DNA of 64,000 nt from Taishania sp965247975 (GTDB taxonomy: Bacteria; Bacteroidota; Bacteroidia; Flavobacteriales_D; Crocinitomicaceae): the NCBI GenBank assembly GCA_965247975.1, contig OZ252050.1, forward strand, positions 620,001-684,000, given 5' to 3'. Each line of letters begins with the position of its first letter. Positions within the stretch are counted from its first letter, which is position 1. Shown here piece after piece: positions 1 to 8,785 of this stretch. Under the pieces are notes generated by a model. It saw only the letters and a program-made list of their open reading frames with translations. It did not search any database and was not told the DNA's origin. Both the position numbers and the translations under genes were made by a program.

Positions 1-11
1 ATACATCTATA

Positions 12-43
12 AAACAAAAAAGGCTGTCTTTTCAGACAACCTC
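12..43 (-). terminator. Rho-independent terminator of the tRNA-Leu transcript
   Basis: Read on the minus strand, a 9-bp stem (AGGTTGTCT with AGACAGCCT, one G-T wobble) closes a GAAA tetraloop and runs straight into TTTTTTGTTTT. It lies 15 bases past the 3' end of the minus-strand tRNA, so it is the likely end of that transcript. Confidence 0.85.
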
Positions 44-57
44 TTTAATCACTTTCG

Positions 58-139
58 TACCCCGGGCCGGAATCGAACCGGCACACCCGAAAGTACAGGA
101 TTTTGAATCCAGCGCGTCTACCAGTTCCGCCACCGGGGC
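58..139 (-). tRNA. tRNA-Leu, anticodon CAA
   Basis: Read on the minus strand, the sequence folds as a class II tRNA. The acceptor stem pairs GCCCCGG with CCGGGGT (a G-T pair at the end), followed by discriminator A. The anticodon stem is CTGGA/TCCAG with a seven-base loop TTCAAAA, which puts CAA at the anticodon and reads UUG. There is a variable arm and a T loop containing GGTTCGATTCC. The 82-base length suits tRNA-Leu. The 3' CCA is not encoded. Confidence 0.95.
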
Positions 140-329
140 ATTTTGCTTAATGGACTACCAACGAATTGGCTTAAGCGGCAACAAAGGTACTATTTTTATC
201 GAATTAGCAAAACGGATTTTAAAATTTCTCTCAGCAAAAAGATTTCTTGTAACGATTTTCAGCCTGAGAATCTGTTTTTTCCTATTACTTTTGTTAGCTA
301 GAAGCTGTTCTTTTTTAGCGCTTTCAACT

Positions 330-1562
330 ATGAAAAAAATTCTTTTTAAAAACATCAAAGGCCTAGTGCAAGCCGGCGAGGACATTCCAGCCGTTTTACG
401 TGGTGCTGAAATGAAAAATTTACCCATCATCGAAAATGCTTTTTTGGCGCTCGAAGGTGGCGAAGTTGTTGCCTACGGACCGATGGAAGAGTGGGGCGGA
501 ATTTACGATTGGCGCGACTTGGAAGTCATTGATGCAACTGGAAAATTTGTGATGCCTGCATTCGTTGATTCGCACACGCATGTTGTGTTTGCTAAAAGCC
601 GAGAAGAAGAATTTGTGGATCGCATTAATGGTTTGTCTTACGAAGAAATTGCACTGAAAGGTGGAGGTATTTTGAACTCCGCAAAGCGCTTGGCTGAAAT
701 GTCAGAAGATGCCTTGTTTGCCGATGCCAAATCTCGGATCGAAAAATTAATTCAGTACGGCACAGGCGCATTGGAAATCAAATCGGGCTATGGTCTTTCG
801 GTGGAAGGAGAATTGAAAATGCTTCGCGTGATCAAACGTCTCAAAAGCGAAATGCCTATTGCCATTAAAGCAACGTTTCTTGGTGCGCATGCTTTCCCAC
901 CTGAGTTTAAAGAAAATCACAGAGGATATATTGATTTGATTATCAACGAAATGCTTCCAAAGATTCAGGAAGAAAATTTAGCCGATTACATAGATGTGTT
1001 TTGCGAACGAAATTATTTCTCCGTAGACGAAATGGAAGAAATTCTCATTGCTGGCGCGAAATGCGGACTCAAACCAAAAGTACATTTAAATCAATTTTCG
1101 ATTCAAAATAGCATTTCAAAGGCTGTTGAACTTCATGCCGTTTCGGTGGATCATTTGGAAGAAATTTCTCAAGAAGATATCGATGCGCTCAAGGATTCGA
1201 ATACCATTCCGACTTTGCTTCCAAGTTGTTCGCATTTTCTTTCCATTCCCTTTGCCAATGCGCGCTTGATGATGGAACAAAATTTACCCGTTTCGCTGGC
1301 AAGTGATTTTAATCCGGGATCCACACCAAGCGGAAATCTTGGATTCGTTTGGTCGCTGGGCTGTGTGAAAATGAAAATGACACCTGAAGAAGCGTTCAAT
1401 GCCTTAACCATTAATGCTGCTGCGGCCTTGGAGCTTTCTGAAACGCATGGAAAAATTGCGTTGGGAAGAAAATCTCCAATTATGATGACAAAGGAAATCC
1501 CTTCATTAGCTTATATTCCTTATGCTTTTGGAGACCAACATATTGAACGCGTTTTTGCTTAG
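330..1562 (+). CDS. hutI: imidazolonepropionase (histidine degradation)
   Basis: Hydrolyses 4-imidazolone-5-propionate to N-formimino-L-glutamate, the third step of histidine breakdown, in the cytoplasm. The amidohydrolase metal motif is DSHTH (His82 and His84). Other family strings follow: ALEIKSGYGLS, GAHAFPPE, VHLNQF, VDHLEE and ASDFNPGS. The 410-residue length fits HutI. The open frame extends upstream to 150, but those 60 codons do not resemble the family, so ATG 330 is the start. A TAnnTTTG-like box (TACTTTTG) sits at 286-293, with no clear TTG at the expected distance. No other hut gene is in the window, so the rest of the pathway must be encoded elsewhere. Confidence 0.95.
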   Translation: MKKILFKNIKGLVQAGEDIPAVLRGAEMKNLPIIENAFLALEGGEVVAYGPMEEWGGIYDWRDLEVIDATGKFVMPAFVDSHTHVVFAKSREEEFVDRINGLSYEEIALKGGGILNSAKRLAEMSEDALFADAKSRIEKLIQYGTGALEIKSGYGLSVEGELKMLRVIKRLKSEMPIAIKATFLGAHAFPPEFKENHRGYIDLIINEMLPKIQEENLADYIDVFCERNYFSVDEMEEILIAGAKCGLKPKVHLNQFSIQNSISKAVELHAVSVDHLEEISQEDIDALKDSNTIPTLLPSCSHFLSIPFANARLMMEQNLPVSLASDFNPGSTPSGNLGFVWSLGCVKMKMTPEEAFNALTINAAAALELSETHGKIALGRKSPIMMTKEIPSLAYIPYAFGDQHIERVFA

Positions 1563-1569
1563 AAAACCG

Positions 1570-1577
1570 TATCTTTG
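1570..1577 (+). promoter_or_regulatory. -7 box TATCTTTG just before the TraB/GumN gene
   Basis: Matches the Bacteroidota -7 consensus TAnnTTTG and ends five bases before the ATG at 1583, so a transcript from it would have almost no leader. The nearest usable TTG (1543-1545) is 24 bases away, longer than the ideal 19. Confidence 0.55.
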
Positions 1578-1582
1578 CAATT

Positions 1583-2821
1583 ATGAATTTGGTCTGGAAA
1601 TGTCGCTTTGTATGCCTAATCGTTTTGATTAGCAGCCAAACTTTTGGTCAAAATTCAGACATCGACAATCAGCTTTTGTGGGAAATATCTGGCAATGGAC
1701 TCAAAAAAAAGAGTTATTTGTTTGGCAGTTTTCACACCAACGACAAACGCGTTTTCATGCTTGGTGATTCAACGTTTATTGCGCTAAATCAAGCAGAAGC
1801 CATTGTACTCGAGGCGGATTTAACCGAAATGTTTAATGAACTCGATACACGACAAGAAGATGTAAATGTGCTTTTTGACAACGATGGCTTACCATATTCG
1901 GGAACCAAAAAAGCGGGAAAAACCATGTACGGAGACGAAGATGGAATGCCTCAATTTTTGGATGCATTTTTTCAGCAATATTGTTTGAATAGCGGAAAGA
2001 AGTTCTACCCTTTAGAATCGATCGAAGACCAAATGAATTTGCTGGATGACAAACCAGAAGCGGATAGTCGTTTTAACGAATTTGAAACGCGACTCATTTC
2101 TCAAGAACGCATTTTGAAATTGTATTTAACCGGAGATATCAACGGCTTGGATAAATTCATGAAAACAAGTTTGTCGATTTATCCTGGACTTTACAACGGA
2201 TTAATCATTGACCGTAATGGAATCATGGCCACTGGAATTGATACTTTGATCAAAAAACAAAGTTGTTTTATTGCCGTTGGAGCTGGACATTTGGCGGGTG
2301 ACGATGGAATCATCAATTTGCTCAGACGCAAAGGATATCGCTTGCATCTTGTCGGTCATAAAGTAAGTGAAAGTCCGACCGCAGAAAAGAAAAAAATTCT
2401 TTCGTATAAAACGTACACCTACATTGATGAAACGTACAAATTGAAAGTCATTTTTCCGGGAAAACCACTCGTGGTCAAAGAGGAAGATCAAGTTGGTCTC
2501 AAATTGATTTACCGCGAATACGGACAAGGAAACACATACGAGGTAGAAGTAGTTGAGAAAGGCGCTGGAAATTTGGAATCCTTTGCAACGGATTATATTT
2601 TAAACCCAAGATCGGCAAAAACCGCTTTCGAATTATTGGATGACGGAACGTGGATTGCGCAGGGAATTTCTGACACATATCCAGAAGGACTTTCGTGGGT
2701 TAGAATCATCGAAGGTGAAACACACATGGTGCTTATTAAAACCTACGGAGGCAATAAATTTATGAATTCAAAAAGACCGATGCACTTTTTTAATAACGTT
2801 TGGCTCGATTATGAGAACTAA
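1583..2821 (+). CDS. TraB/GumN family secreted protein
   Basis: A signal peptide occupies about residues 1-22, ending ...SQTFGQ. The TraB/GumN (Tiki-like) domain covers roughly residues 25-260. It shows the family's GxxH-type motif in YLFGSFHT, the acidic VLEADL, and GAGHLAGDDGI. Relatives have been proposed to be metal-dependent proteases, but substrate and activity are unknown here. The protein has 412 residues against about 290 for many GumN proteins. The extra C-terminal 130 residues are rich in beta-strand-like sequence and not recognised. The protein probably acts in the periplasm or at the cell surface. It follows hutI by 20 bases but has its own promoter-like box. Confidence 0.8.
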   Translation: MNLVWKCRFVCLIVLISSQTFGQNSDIDNQLLWEISGNGLKKKSYLFGSFHTNDKRVFMLGDSTFIALNQAEAIVLEADLTEMFNELDTRQEDVNVLFDNDGLPYSGTKKAGKTMYGDEDGMPQFLDAFFQQYCLNSGKKFYPLESIEDQMNLLDDKPEADSRFNEFETRLISQERILKLYLTGDINGLDKFMKTSLSIYPGLYNGLIIDRNGIMATGIDTLIKKQSCFIAVGAGHLAGDDGIINLLRRKGYRLHLVGHKVSESPTAEKKKILSYKTYTYIDETYKLKVIFPGKPLVVKEEDQVGLKLIYREYGQGNTYEVEVVEKGAGNLESFATDYILNPRSAKTAFELLDDGTWIAQGISDTYPEGLSWVRIIEGETHMVLIKTYGGNKFMNSKRPMHFFNNVWLDYEN

Positions 2822-2860
2822 TTTTTAAAAGTGGAATTTCTCTGCTTGAATCCTTTTAAT

Positions 2861-2868
2861 TAAATTTG
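2861..2868 (+). promoter_or_regulatory. -7 box TAAATTTG upstream of the sugar-phosphate isomerase
   Basis: An exact TAnnTTTG match 27 bases before the chosen ATG (2896). No TTG stands at the ideal 19-base spacing (the bases there read TTC). It probably drives the pgi/pmi - lipB - hydrolase - small-protein run, whose genes overlap. Confidence 0.55.
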
Positions 2869-2895
2869 CGAAATACATCCTATAATATTGTAAAC

Positions 2896-3885
2896 ATGAA
2901 CATGAACCAACTGATTGCCGATTTTCCACAAAACATGGAAGATGCCCTTAAAATAGCTTCAAATGTTACATTGAAATCACCAAAAAATCCAATTCACAAC
3001 ATTCTCATTTGTGGAATGGGTGGTTCTGGAATTGGAGGTAAAATGGTGAGTTTTTGGGTGCAAGATGAAATTAAAGTTCCGATTCAATGTCTCAATGATT
3101 ATATTGCGCCAGCTTATGTTAATGAAAACACCTTAGTTATTGCTTCTTCTTATTCTGGAAATACGGAAGAAACACTTATTGCTGTGGATCAAGCTCACAA
3201 AAAGGGAGCGCAAATCATAGGTGTTTGTTCGGGAGGCGAATTAGAGTCATTTTGCAAGAAAAACAATTTTGATTGCATCGTTGTTCCTGGTGGAAATCCG
3301 CCTCGTACAGCCTTGGCTTTTTCGGTTGTTCAAGTGATTAATGTGTTTTTCAAGCTCGGATTGATTGGTGATAGTTGTCTAAAACAAATCGTTTCTTCCA
3401 GAGAATTGATTCTTAATAATTTGGATGAAATTAAAAATCAAGCCAAAGAACTTGCAAATTTTGTGGGTAATAAAGTGCCAGTTTTTTATGCCGAAGGAAA
3501 ATACGAAGGCATTGCGGTTAGAGCGCGTCAACAATTCAATGAAAACTCCAAAGTTATTGGTTGGCAAGGGTTTATTCCTGAAATGAATCACAATGAACTT
3601 GTTGGATGGGGTGGAGGTGACACCAGATTTGCTCCTGTATTTTTCACAACAGGTGATCTTTTTCCGAAAAATCAAAAACGGATGGATATTACGATTGAAA
3701 CAATAGCAAAAAAGACAAGTACTTTTCAGCTCACGCCAAAAGGAGCTAATTTTATTGAACGATCTTTTTACCTGATTCATTTGGTGGATTGGGCTTCTTA
3801 TTATCATGCTGAAATGAATAATGTTGATTCGATTGAAATTGAAATCATTAATTACTTGAAATCAGAATTAGCCAATTTTAATTGA
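2896..3885 (+). CDS. bifunctional phosphoglucose/phosphomannose isomerase
   Basis: Interconverts glucose-6-P or mannose-6-P with fructose-6-P in the cytoplasm. It carries two SIS-type domains. The first has GMGGSGIGG and SSYSGNTEET, which bind the sugar phosphate. The second has ARQQFNENSK and EMNHNELVGW, typical of the archaeal-type PGI/PMI family, whose length of about 330 residues it matches. The open frame begins at a TTG lying inside the -7 box at 2861-2868, so the ATG at 2896 (or 2902) is the likelier start. Its stop overlaps the lipB ATG by one base (TGATG), which suggests translational coupling. No classical long PGI is visible in the window. Confidence 0.9.
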   Translation: MNMNQLIADFPQNMEDALKIASNVTLKSPKNPIHNILICGMGGSGIGGKMVSFWVQDEIKVPIQCLNDYIAPAYVNENTLVIASSYSGNTEETLIAVDQAHKKGAQIIGVCSGGELESFCKKNNFDCIVVPGGNPPRTALAFSVVQVINVFFKLGLIGDSCLKQIVSSRELILNNLDEIKNQAKELANFVGNKVPVFYAEGKYEGIAVRARQQFNENSKVIGWQGFIPEMNHNELVGWGGGDTRFAPVFFTTGDLFPKNQKRMDITIETIAKKTSTFQLTPKGANFIERSFYLIHLVDWASYYHAEMNNVDSIEIEIINYLKSELANFN

Positions 3886-4604
3886 TGTCTAAACCTCAGG
3901 TTGTTTTCAAATCGCTTGGACTGATTGATTACCAAGAAGCATGGGATTTTCAAGAGAAACTTTTTAAGGAAACGATTGATCAAAAAATCAAAATTCGCAA
4001 TGGTGAATTTGATGGAATCACGCAAAATTATTTGTTGTTTTGTGAGCATCCGCATGTTTTTACCCTTGGAAAAAGCGGACAAGAATCGCATTTACTTTTG
4101 GATGAAAATCAGCTAGAAGAAAATCATGCAAAATTTTACAAAATAAATCGAGGAGGCGACATCACGTATCACGGTCCTGGACAACTTGTTGGATACCCGA
4201 TTTTTGACTTAGACCAATTTTTTCCGGACATACACAAATACATGCGTACACTCGAAGAGGCTGTCATTCAAACACTTGCAGAATACGGAATCAAAGGTGA
4301 GCGCGTGGCATCCATGACAGGAGTTTGGATTGATGGCGATAAACCAACAGCTCGAAAAATTTGTGCAATGGGTGTTAAAAGTTCTCGTTGGGTGACAATG
4401 CATGGTATCGGTTTCAATATTAATTCTGATTTATCCTATTTTTCTCACATCATTCCTTGCGGGATTCAAGATAAAGCCGTAACTTCAATGCAATTAGAAT
4501 TGGGTTACGAAGTCGATATGACCGAAGTTTCTGATATTCTGAAACAAAAGTTGTCCGATTTATTTGATTTTAGCTATGTCGAATCCACTTCAACGAGTAT
4601 TTAA
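3885..4604 (+). CDS. lipB: lipoyl(octanoyl) transferase
   Basis: Moves octanoate from acyl carrier protein to the lipoyl domains of 2-oxoacid dehydrogenases and the glycine cleavage H protein, the first step of lipoate synthesis. Family strings are NRGGDITYHGPGQLVGYP, RKICAMGV with the conserved Lys158, and IPCGI with the acyl-thioester Cys192. The 34-residue gap between them equals that between Lys135 and Cys169 in E. coli LipB. The length of 239 residues is a little above the E. coli enzyme. The ATG at 3885 shares its A with the previous stop. The gene's end overlaps the next one by 29 bases. Confidence 0.95.
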   Translation: MSKPQVVFKSLGLIDYQEAWDFQEKLFKETIDQKIKIRNGEFDGITQNYLLFCEHPHVFTLGKSGQESHLLLDENQLEENHAKFYKINRGGDITYHGPGQLVGYPIFDLDQFFPDIHKYMRTLEEAVIQTLAEYGIKGERVASMTGVWIDGDKPTARKICAMGVKSSRWVTMHGIGFNINSDLSYFSHIIPCGIQDKAVTSMQLELGYEVDMTEVSDILKQKLSDLFDFSYVESTSTSI

Positions 4605-5829
4605 ACTCCTAAAAAAAACTACTAAGTTTTTACTCTATACCTTATTAGCTATCGTTGTTCTTGCTAATTTATTTATTTTGCTTTCGGGCAGAACGTATTT
4701 ATACAAAGGAATTGCGAGCACTTATTTAGTCGGTGAATCAGGACCAACCATCTATGATTTGGATAAGTTTCCTTACCGCACAATCGCAAAAAGTAAAAAT
4801 GTTTCACATTTCTCAATCGGAAAAGAAAACATAATAGTGCCTGAAGGTTTTGAAGCGTATCAATCAAAAAATCAAACGACCGCCTATTTGGTGTTCAAAG
4901 GAAACGAGTTGATTTTTGAGAAATATTATGAAGATCATACCAAATCAACCGTCTCGAATTCCTTTTCAGCTGCTAAAACGGTCGTAGCTCTTCTTATTGG
5001 TATTGCTATTGAAGATGGAGACATCAATTCCTTGGATGACTCAGTAGGCGATTACATCCCAGAATTTAGCGCAGGCGATAAGGCAAAAATCACGATTCGA
5101 AATTTACTTCACATGGCTTCTGGCTTGGATTGGACAGAAAGTGCTGCAAATCCATTATCCAACAATGCCGAATCGTATTATGGAACTGATTTATATGAAT
5201 TGGTGACTCGTCAAAAAGTTGTAGGAAAACCAGGTCGTGAATTCATTTATCAAAGTGGAAATTCGCAATTGCTTGGATTCATTCTCAAAAATGCAACGGG
5301 CAAAGATGTTTCTGATTATTGTGCCGAAAAATTGTGGTCGAAAATAGGAGCTGAAGCAAATGCATATTGGAGTTTGGACGAAGAAAATGGCGATGAGAAA
5401 TCGTTTTGTTGTTTGTACGCTACCGCCCGTGATTTCGGAAGAATCGGCCAATTAATCATGCATCGGGGAAAATGGAACAAGCAACAAATTGTCCCTGAAT
5501 GGTACATGAATGAAATGTTTCAACTTCCAACAAACATAAAAACCGATGATGGCGTTGAAAATCATCAATATGGACTGCATATTTGGTTGTACGAAGGACA
5601 TTCTTCACCTGTTCAATATTGCCGAGGAGTAAAAGGACAATACATTATTTCCATTCCTGATGAAGATCTTGTAATCGTTCGTTTAGGTTCACATCGATTG
5701 AAAAATTACGAAGTACCAGAAACCGATGCTGAAATTAAAAAACAACTTCCATTCATTGGTCACCCCAAAGATTTGCCAGCTTATATTAATTTTGCAGAAA
5801 AAATCGTTCAGCAAGTTAAAAATCAATGA
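4576..5829 (+). CDS. beta-lactamase-fold serine hydrolase, membrane-anchored
   Basis: An N-terminal membrane segment (about residues 18-38, LLYTLLAIVVLANLFILL) is followed by a class C beta-lactamase/esterase-like domain. The S-x-x-K motif is Ser131-Ala-Ala-Lys134. A later YQSGNSQLLG (Tyr225) sits where the family has its catalytic Tyr. GxKGQYI near the end may be the third motif. The fold serves esterases, peptidases and 6-aminohexanoate-dimer-type hydrolases, so substrate is not predictable and antibiotic resistance should not be assumed. ATG 4576 was chosen over the upstream alternative because it begins a normal positively charged membrane-anchor leader. It ends with an ATGA overlap with the next gene. 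Confidence 0.85.
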   Translation: MSNPLQRVFKLLKKTTKFLLYTLLAIVVLANLFILLSGRTYLYKGIASTYLVGESGPTIYDLDKFPYRTIAKSKNVSHFSIGKENIIVPEGFEAYQSKNQTTAYLVFKGNELIFEKYYEDHTKSTVSNSFSAAKTVVALLIGIAIEDGDINSLDDSVGDYIPEFSAGDKAKITIRNLLHMASGLDWTESAANPLSNNAESYYGTDLYELVTRQKVVGKPGREFIYQSGNSQLLGFILKNATGKDVSDYCAEKLWSKIGAEANAYWSLDEENGDEKSFCCLYATARDFGRIGQLIMHRGKWNKQQIVPEWYMNEMFQLPTNIKTDDGVENHQYGLHIWLYEGHSSPVQYCRGVKGQYIISIPDEDLVIVRLGSHRLKNYEVPETDAEIKKQLPFIGHPKDLPAYINFAEKIVQQVKNQ

Positions 5830-6236
5830 AAGAAGAATTACTAGGTCCAAAAGTAGAAAATGTTGCAGTTGCTGTTGTTCAACAACGATCTGAAGACAAC
5901 GAACTTATATATTACGTGTATCTTCTAAACTTGCGCGATGATATCATGGAAGGAATTATCATAACAAGCAAGGGTTACGGAATGAACCAAGAAACCGGCG
6001 AAAAAGTGGAAACTTCTACTTTGCGCCATTGCATTGAAGTCATGTTGCCAAATGAAGCTGCGAAAATTGAACCGATCATGGAAGATTTATTCGGACTTTC
6101 CAATGAATATTGGGTGAGTTTTTGGGTGAATGATGTGATGTACGACAAAAAATTCGTTTTCGTAGCCGAATCAATTTCGAAAGAAAACATGCGCGAAATT
6201 CCAATTCTCGGGGCGAAAGGGGTGATGATCAAGTAA
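5826..6236 (+). CDS. conserved Bacteroidota protein of unknown function
   Basis: A 136-residue soluble protein with no signal peptide. It resembles a small family common in Bacteroidota genomes that is sometimes mislabelled as a phenylalanyl-tRNA synthetase subunit; this is from memory and no synthetase motif is visible. Characteristic strings are ITSKGYGMN, TLRHCIEVM and YDKKFVFVAESI. Its ATG overlaps the upstream stop (ATGA), making it the last gene of a coupled plus-strand run. Eight bases separate it from the convergent DUF2306 gene, with no hairpin terminator visible. Confidence 0.75.
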   Translation: MKEELLGPKVENVAVAVVQQRSEDNELIYYVYLLNLRDDIMEGIIITSKGYGMNQETGEKVETSTLRHCIEVMLPNEAAKIEPIMEDLFGLSNEYWVSFWVNDVMYDKKFVFVAESISKENMREIPILGAKGVMIK

Positions 6237-6244
6237 AGCAATTT

Positions 6245-6898
6245 TCATTTGTCAACGAACAAACCTTTCCGGATACAGATTTCTGCAAATAGTAAGTTTG
6301 GAATCCAACTTAAATAGGAAACAATAATATACGTTTCTGTTGGACCAAATGGTAAATTGAAGACATCAAAAAGAAAAGCATATAATCTCAACGTGACAGC
6401 TGATAATGTTAATGCGTAACTGCGCAGCATCCATTTACTATGCAACGAATATTCCTTTTTGCGAATTTTCAAATAAGCTAAGAGGGTGAATAGAATCCAA
6501 AGCGAAGAAAGAATTGCGAAACTTATTTGAACAGGATATCCTCCATTTGCATACAAACCAATTAGGAATCCAGAGGGGCCTGAAATGAAAACTACAAAAA
6601 TCAAGTAAATCATTCCTAATCTTCGATGAACGATTTTGTGTTTTCTAAGAATGGTTCTGCTAAATTGAAGTAATCCAGAGAGAATCACAATAGGACTTGA
6701 AAATACATGAATGTAGAAACTAATGCGCCACCAATCTAAATGATAAATCAGTTCTTTGGTCCGCAGAAATTCAATGGAAGGCTCAAAACCAATATAGGGC
6801 AATGAAAGTTGAATCAATAAATAACTTGCGTAAAGAATCCCGCAAAAAAGTGCAAATTTTAAATACCAAGTCAGTTTAGCCTGCACCGTAGTTTGCAT
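6245..6898 (-). CDS. DUF2306 family integral membrane protein
   Basis: About 217 residues with six predicted membrane segments (for example LKFALFCGILYASYLLIQL, IHVFSSPIVILSGLLQF, LGMIYLIFVVFISGPSGFL). Conserved His-containing strings HRRLGMIYL and HSKWMLRSYALTL match the DUF2306 family, whose function is unknown. ATG 6898 is chosen over an upstream ATT; it overlaps the end of the lipoprotein gene by 23 bases, so the two are probably cotranscribed. Confidence 0.8.
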   Translation of the reverse strand: MQTTVQAKLTWYLKFALFCGILYASYLLIQLSLPYIGFEPSIEFLRTKELIYHLDWWRISFYIHVFSSPIVILSGLLQFSRTILRKHKIVHRRLGMIYLIFVVFISGPSGFLIGLYANGGYPVQISFAILSSLWILFTLLAYLKIRKKEYSLHSKWMLRSYALTLSAVTLRLYAFLFDVFNLPFGPTETYIIVSYLSWIPNLLFAEICIRKGLFVDK

Positions 6899-7646
6899 AA
6901 AGCGTTCGTCCTTCTCCAATCAATTCAAAATTGTATTCTTCCGTGTCGAAAATCACTTTGAAAGTACTTTTTCGGCTCGGAAAAACAGGGTTTTCAGCCC
7001 AATTAATAAGCAAGTTTTTACCTGAAATCGTCCACGAACCTTTTATCTCTTCCAATTGATCCGCGTAGTTGACATTGTCCGTTTTTGGAAAATATTTGTA
7101 CTTCACAAATCCGCTGTTGTCAAAATAAAAGGAGCCGAGTGAATCAGAAACATAAGAGAAATAGTCAGCAAAATTGGCGTTTGAAAGTTTTTTGTCGTCT
7201 TTATCAATGATGATTTTCTCCAAACTAAAAACCTTTTTACCTAAACCTTTCTTAAACGGAACCCAAGTTCCATGCATGGATAAGTCTGATTTTAGGACCA
7301 CAATTTGAAATGTTCCATCGAATTTATGGTCGCCAGGTTCGTCCATGTGCAGCACAATTGAATCCATCGTTTCGGTCACTTTGCCGGAAATGTTTCGAAA
7401 CAAGCCTTTGTGAATGTTGTAACCCACCACATTTTTGTTTGAAACATAAGTGATGTTGATTCGAATTTCACTTCCACCAAAATCTCCCAGATATCCTCCT
7501 TTTAATGTATCCCAGTCAAATGGTTCAAAGGATAATATCTCATTTACTTCTGTTTCAGCATCTTTCGAGGAAACTGAATCATCGTTATTGCCACCGCATG
7601 AAACAATTAGACAGCAAAACAGAAAGAGAACTACAAAATATTTCAT
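6876..7646 (-). CDS. hypothetical lipoprotein
   Basis: A type II signal peptide (FLFCCLIVSC, lipid Cys17) is followed by an Asn/Asp/Ser linker and about 230 residues of mixed strands. I do not recognise a family. The strings GTWVPFKKG and GSWTISGKNLLI recall the small beta-barrel domains of other Bacteroidota lipoproteins that measure or bind a ligand, but this is only an impression. It probably sits in the outer or inner membrane facing the periplasm. It precedes, and overlaps, the DUF2306 gene. Confidence 0.75.
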   Translation of the reverse strand: MKYFVVLFLFCCLIVSCGGNNDDSVSSKDAETEVNEILSFEPFDWDTLKGGYLGDFGGSEIRINITYVSNKNVVGYNIHKGLFRNISGKVTETMDSIVLHMDEPGDHKFDGTFQIVVLKSDLSMHGTWVPFKKGLGKKVFSLEKIIIDKDDKKLSNANFADYFSYVSDSLGSFYFDNSGFVKYKYFPKTDNVNYADQLEEIKGSWTISGKNLLINWAENPVFPSRKSTFKVIFDTEEYNFELIGEGRTLYANYGAG

Positions 7647-7678
7647 GTTACCAAAGTAATAGAAATTTGTTTTTCTAG

Positions 7679-8785
7679 CTACTTATTCACTTCTTTTTTC
7701 GCTTGATCTGAATAATATCCACTCTTTTCAATGATCAATTGATAGATAGATTGCGCTTTTTGTTTTTGTCCATCCGCATGATAGCTTTTAGCTAAAAACC
7801 ACTCAGCTTCTTCATTGAAATTATCGTACTTAGAGCCTAAGCAATTATAAAATTGTGCAGTCGCTGACTGAAATTGCTGTAAATTGTAGTAACAAAGCCC
7901 AGAATAAAACAACGCATTTATGTCATCAGGATACGTCTCGAGAATGATGAGGTAGCGAGTCAGCGCTTTTTTATAATCCTCTTTAGCAAAAATTTCTTGT
8001 GTTTTTCGCAAATAATCGATGTATGGCACATTCACTTGTTTCCAAGATTGCTCTATATCATCTTCTAATTGATCGCCTTCTTGGTTGGCTGGTGTTCCAT
8101 AAAGAGTTACACGTTCACTTTTAATCTCGGGTTTTGATCTATAAGCACGATAGTCAACCAGTTTTAAATCAGACAAGTAGATTTCTTTCGCAGTAATGGA
8201 CGTTTTAACAGGAGCTTTTTTTGGATTATCCAATTTTAAAAGGGGCAAATCCGCTACTTGCAATGGAGAAATGCTATGATTTTGCGTGCTTTTGATATTT
8301 TCGTCCGTTGATATCTTAGCTTCAAATGTTTCCTGAATCAACTTTGCTTTAATTGTCTCGTTCGAAGGTAATTTTACCATCGTATCAATTTTTTCAGGAA
8401 TATTAAGATCCGTTCGTTCGATGGTAATTTTTTGTTTTTCGGCATGTGATGCGAATTTTTCTTCTCGTAGATTTTCGTTTTTATTAAAATAGTATAATGA
8501 GAAAACAATTAAACCAGCTATTCCCAAAACAAGAGCGGTTGGAATTACATAATTCGTTTTTTTGATAAATTTTCGATCCAAGGAGTTTAAGTCACTCATC
8601 GAAGCACCACTTTCCGACCATCCATCCAAAGCATCCGATTCAAATGCACTTGATTGGGATTTTTTTTCAATGGCGTTTTTTTCCTGTTCATCAATATTAG
8701 ATAAATAGTGTTCAATTTCTTTCCGAGATAAATTAAGATCCGAATTGAAGTTTATTTGGGTTTTATTTTTATTGGTTGAATTCAT
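7679..8785 (-). CDS. single-pass membrane TPR protein, possible anti-sigma partner
   Basis: A 368-residue protein. Residues 1-75 are charged and presumably cytoplasmic. Residues 79-100 are a membrane helix (VIPTALVLGIAGLIVFSLYYF). Then comes a long linker, and residues 262-365 contain two or three TPR repeats (KALTRYLIILETYPDDINALFYSGLC and after). The gene overlaps the end of an ECF sigma factor gene by 17 bases. Topology and position are those of an anti-sigma factor, but the N-terminal part does not show a clear zinc anti-sigma motif, so that role is inferred. TPR repeats are facing the periplasm if the N terminus is inside. Confidence 0.75.
   Translation of the reverse strand: MNSTNKNKTQINFNSDLNLSRKEIEHYLSNIDEQEKNAIEKKSQSSAFESDALDGWSESGASMSDLNSLDRKFIKKTNYVIPTALVLGIAGLIVFSLYYFNKNENLREEKFASHAEKQKITIERTDLNIPEKIDTMVKLPSNETIKAKLIQETFEAKISTDENIKSTQNHSISPLQVADLPLLKLDNPKKAPVKTSITAKEIYLSDLKLVDYRAYRSKPEIKSERVTLYGTPANQEGDQLEDDIEQSWKQVNVPYIDYLRKTQEIFAKEDYKKALTRYLIILETYPDDINALFYSGLCYYNLQQFQSATAQFYNCLGSKYDNFNEEAEWFLAKSYHADGQKQKAQSIYQLIIEKSGYYSDQAKKEVNK

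Noticed and set aside
150..329. N-terminal 60-codon extension of hutI
   Set aside because: It has no similarity to the family and lies in the promoter region; ATG 330 gives the normal length.
3379..3807. Minus-strand frame of 142 codons within the isomerase gene
   Set aside because: It is antisense to a conserved enzyme and shows no family signature.
4576..5829. Beta-lactamase resistance gene
   Set aside because: The fold is shared by many esterases and peptidases, and the membrane anchor and long sequence do not match a known resistance enzyme.
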